Source of the DNA: Portulaca oleracea
Lineage: Eukaryota; Streptophyta; Magnoliopsida; Caryophyllales; Portulacaceae
DNA: 64,000 bases
Direction: 5' to 3'
Assembly (NCBI GenBank): GCA_029582165.1
Contig: CM055870.1
Span: forward strand, 44,968,513 to 45,032,512
Shown: one piece after another, positions 63,411 to 64,000 of the stretch
Layout: each line of letters begins with the position of its first letter
Position numbering within the stretch: position 1 is the first letter of the stretch
Translations under genes and position numbers: made by a program
Notes under the pieces: generated by a model
What the model was told of the DNA's origin: nothing
The model's database searches: none
The model's input: only the letters and a program-made list of their open reading frames with translations

Positions 63411-64000
63411 TTAGACAGATTTATTGTGACGTCCGTACTTTTTTTCACTTTTTTTATATATTATGTGTCATGTTGTCTTAGTTACTAATTTATGATGTTT
63501 AATAACATAAGTGCATATGGTCCATTTGAGTCCATATTGTCCAAAAAGGCCATGCATGTCCATAGCGTCCATATGTGTCCATAAAGTCAATACATCATCA
63601 AGTGTCTTGGTAATGATCATGTTCAAATTAAAGACTTCTTAATAAGGTCATGTTATGGATTAAGCTTAGACTAAATGGAGCTTATCATACATAGGAGGTA
63701 AGGTGGGTAGTCCTCACTACATAACTCCCAAGGAGATGCACCCATAGCTTGAGCTTTCTCCCTTATTCCATTATTAAGGTGATTTATAGTAAGGGAGGGA
63801 AAGTAGTATTTTCTCATTAGTCACTTTTCATGTAGGTTCTTTAATAATGAAAAGTAAACTAGAATCATGTCATAGTAGAAATAGAAATTACATGTACTTA
63901 ATTAGTTTAAGTCTTAGTTCATGTCTTCTTGAAGTAGGCCCTTGGTTCCCATCATCATCCCTTAGCTTCCATGCCTCCGTTTCCTTTGAAGATCTCCCAA
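63411..64000. other. Window end, possible LTR start
   Basis: TGTGACGTCCGTAC at 63424 looks like an LTR start, and repeated 'gtccatatggtccat' words follow. No partner is visible within the window. Confidence 0.3.

Overview
This window is nuclear DNA from a flowering plant, most likely a eudicot with a transposon-rich genome. The signs are a single-copy gene split by canonical GT-AG introns of up to about 8 kb, AT-rich intergenic DNA, and dense plant-type retroelements: Ty1/copia, Ty3/gypsy, L1-like LINEs with a C-terminal RNase H, a Cassandra 5S-containing LTR, SINEs and MITEs. I cannot name the species.

The main gene runs on the + strand from 12403 (or further upstream) to 48816. It encodes the plant homolog of FURRY / Mor2 / Tao3(PAG1), a giant HEAT/ARM-like cell-morphogenesis scaffold. 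I reconstructed 14 exons from GT-AG boundaries and protein homology. Their phases are consistent throughout: 6138 nt, 2045 codons plus stop. One 102-nt exon (30214-30315) is easily missed because it sits in a frame with no long ORF. The N-terminal 80-90 residues are not visible, so the first exon(s) probably lie upstream of the window.

Region by region. 1-12400 holds no host exon. It contains copia remnants, a 582-bp tandem duplication, a degraded minus-strand copia element split by a GC-rich insertion, and a 2.1-kb LTR with a perfect GTTAC target duplication. 12403-13270 holds exons 1-3 of the visible part. 13271-21413 is an 8.1-kb intron with MITEs, SINE-like pieces and a gypsy pol remnant. 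21414-21879 holds exons 4-5. 21880-30213 is an 8.3-kb intron with a LINE carrying an internal 512-bp duplication, a copia-type LTR and a TRIM-like element. 30214-33100 holds exons 6-9. 33101-45801 alternates exons 10-13 with introns holding a kinase-gene fragment, a PIF/Harbinger-type MITE, a copia solo LTR, a copia gag/integrase remnant, and a Stowaway-like MITE with a SINE inside it. 45802-48816 is the long last exon.

Downstream, 49012-51217 is an intronless, poly(A)-terminated unit on the same strand. It carries a TPR open reading frame with Hsp90-type carboxylate-clamp residues and looks retroposed. From 51.4 kb to the end the DNA is transposon territory: several MITEs, a copia LTR with a primer-binding site, a second minus-strand LINE interrupted by an LTR and by a retroposed transcript-like insert, a Cassandra LTR, and a plus-strand LINE fragment.

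The host content is one essential-looking scaffold gene, one probable retrogene and no operon-like organisation. Coordinates of exons are at base level from splice consensus. Many repeat boundaries were read by eye, and those supported by target-site duplications are the most reliable.
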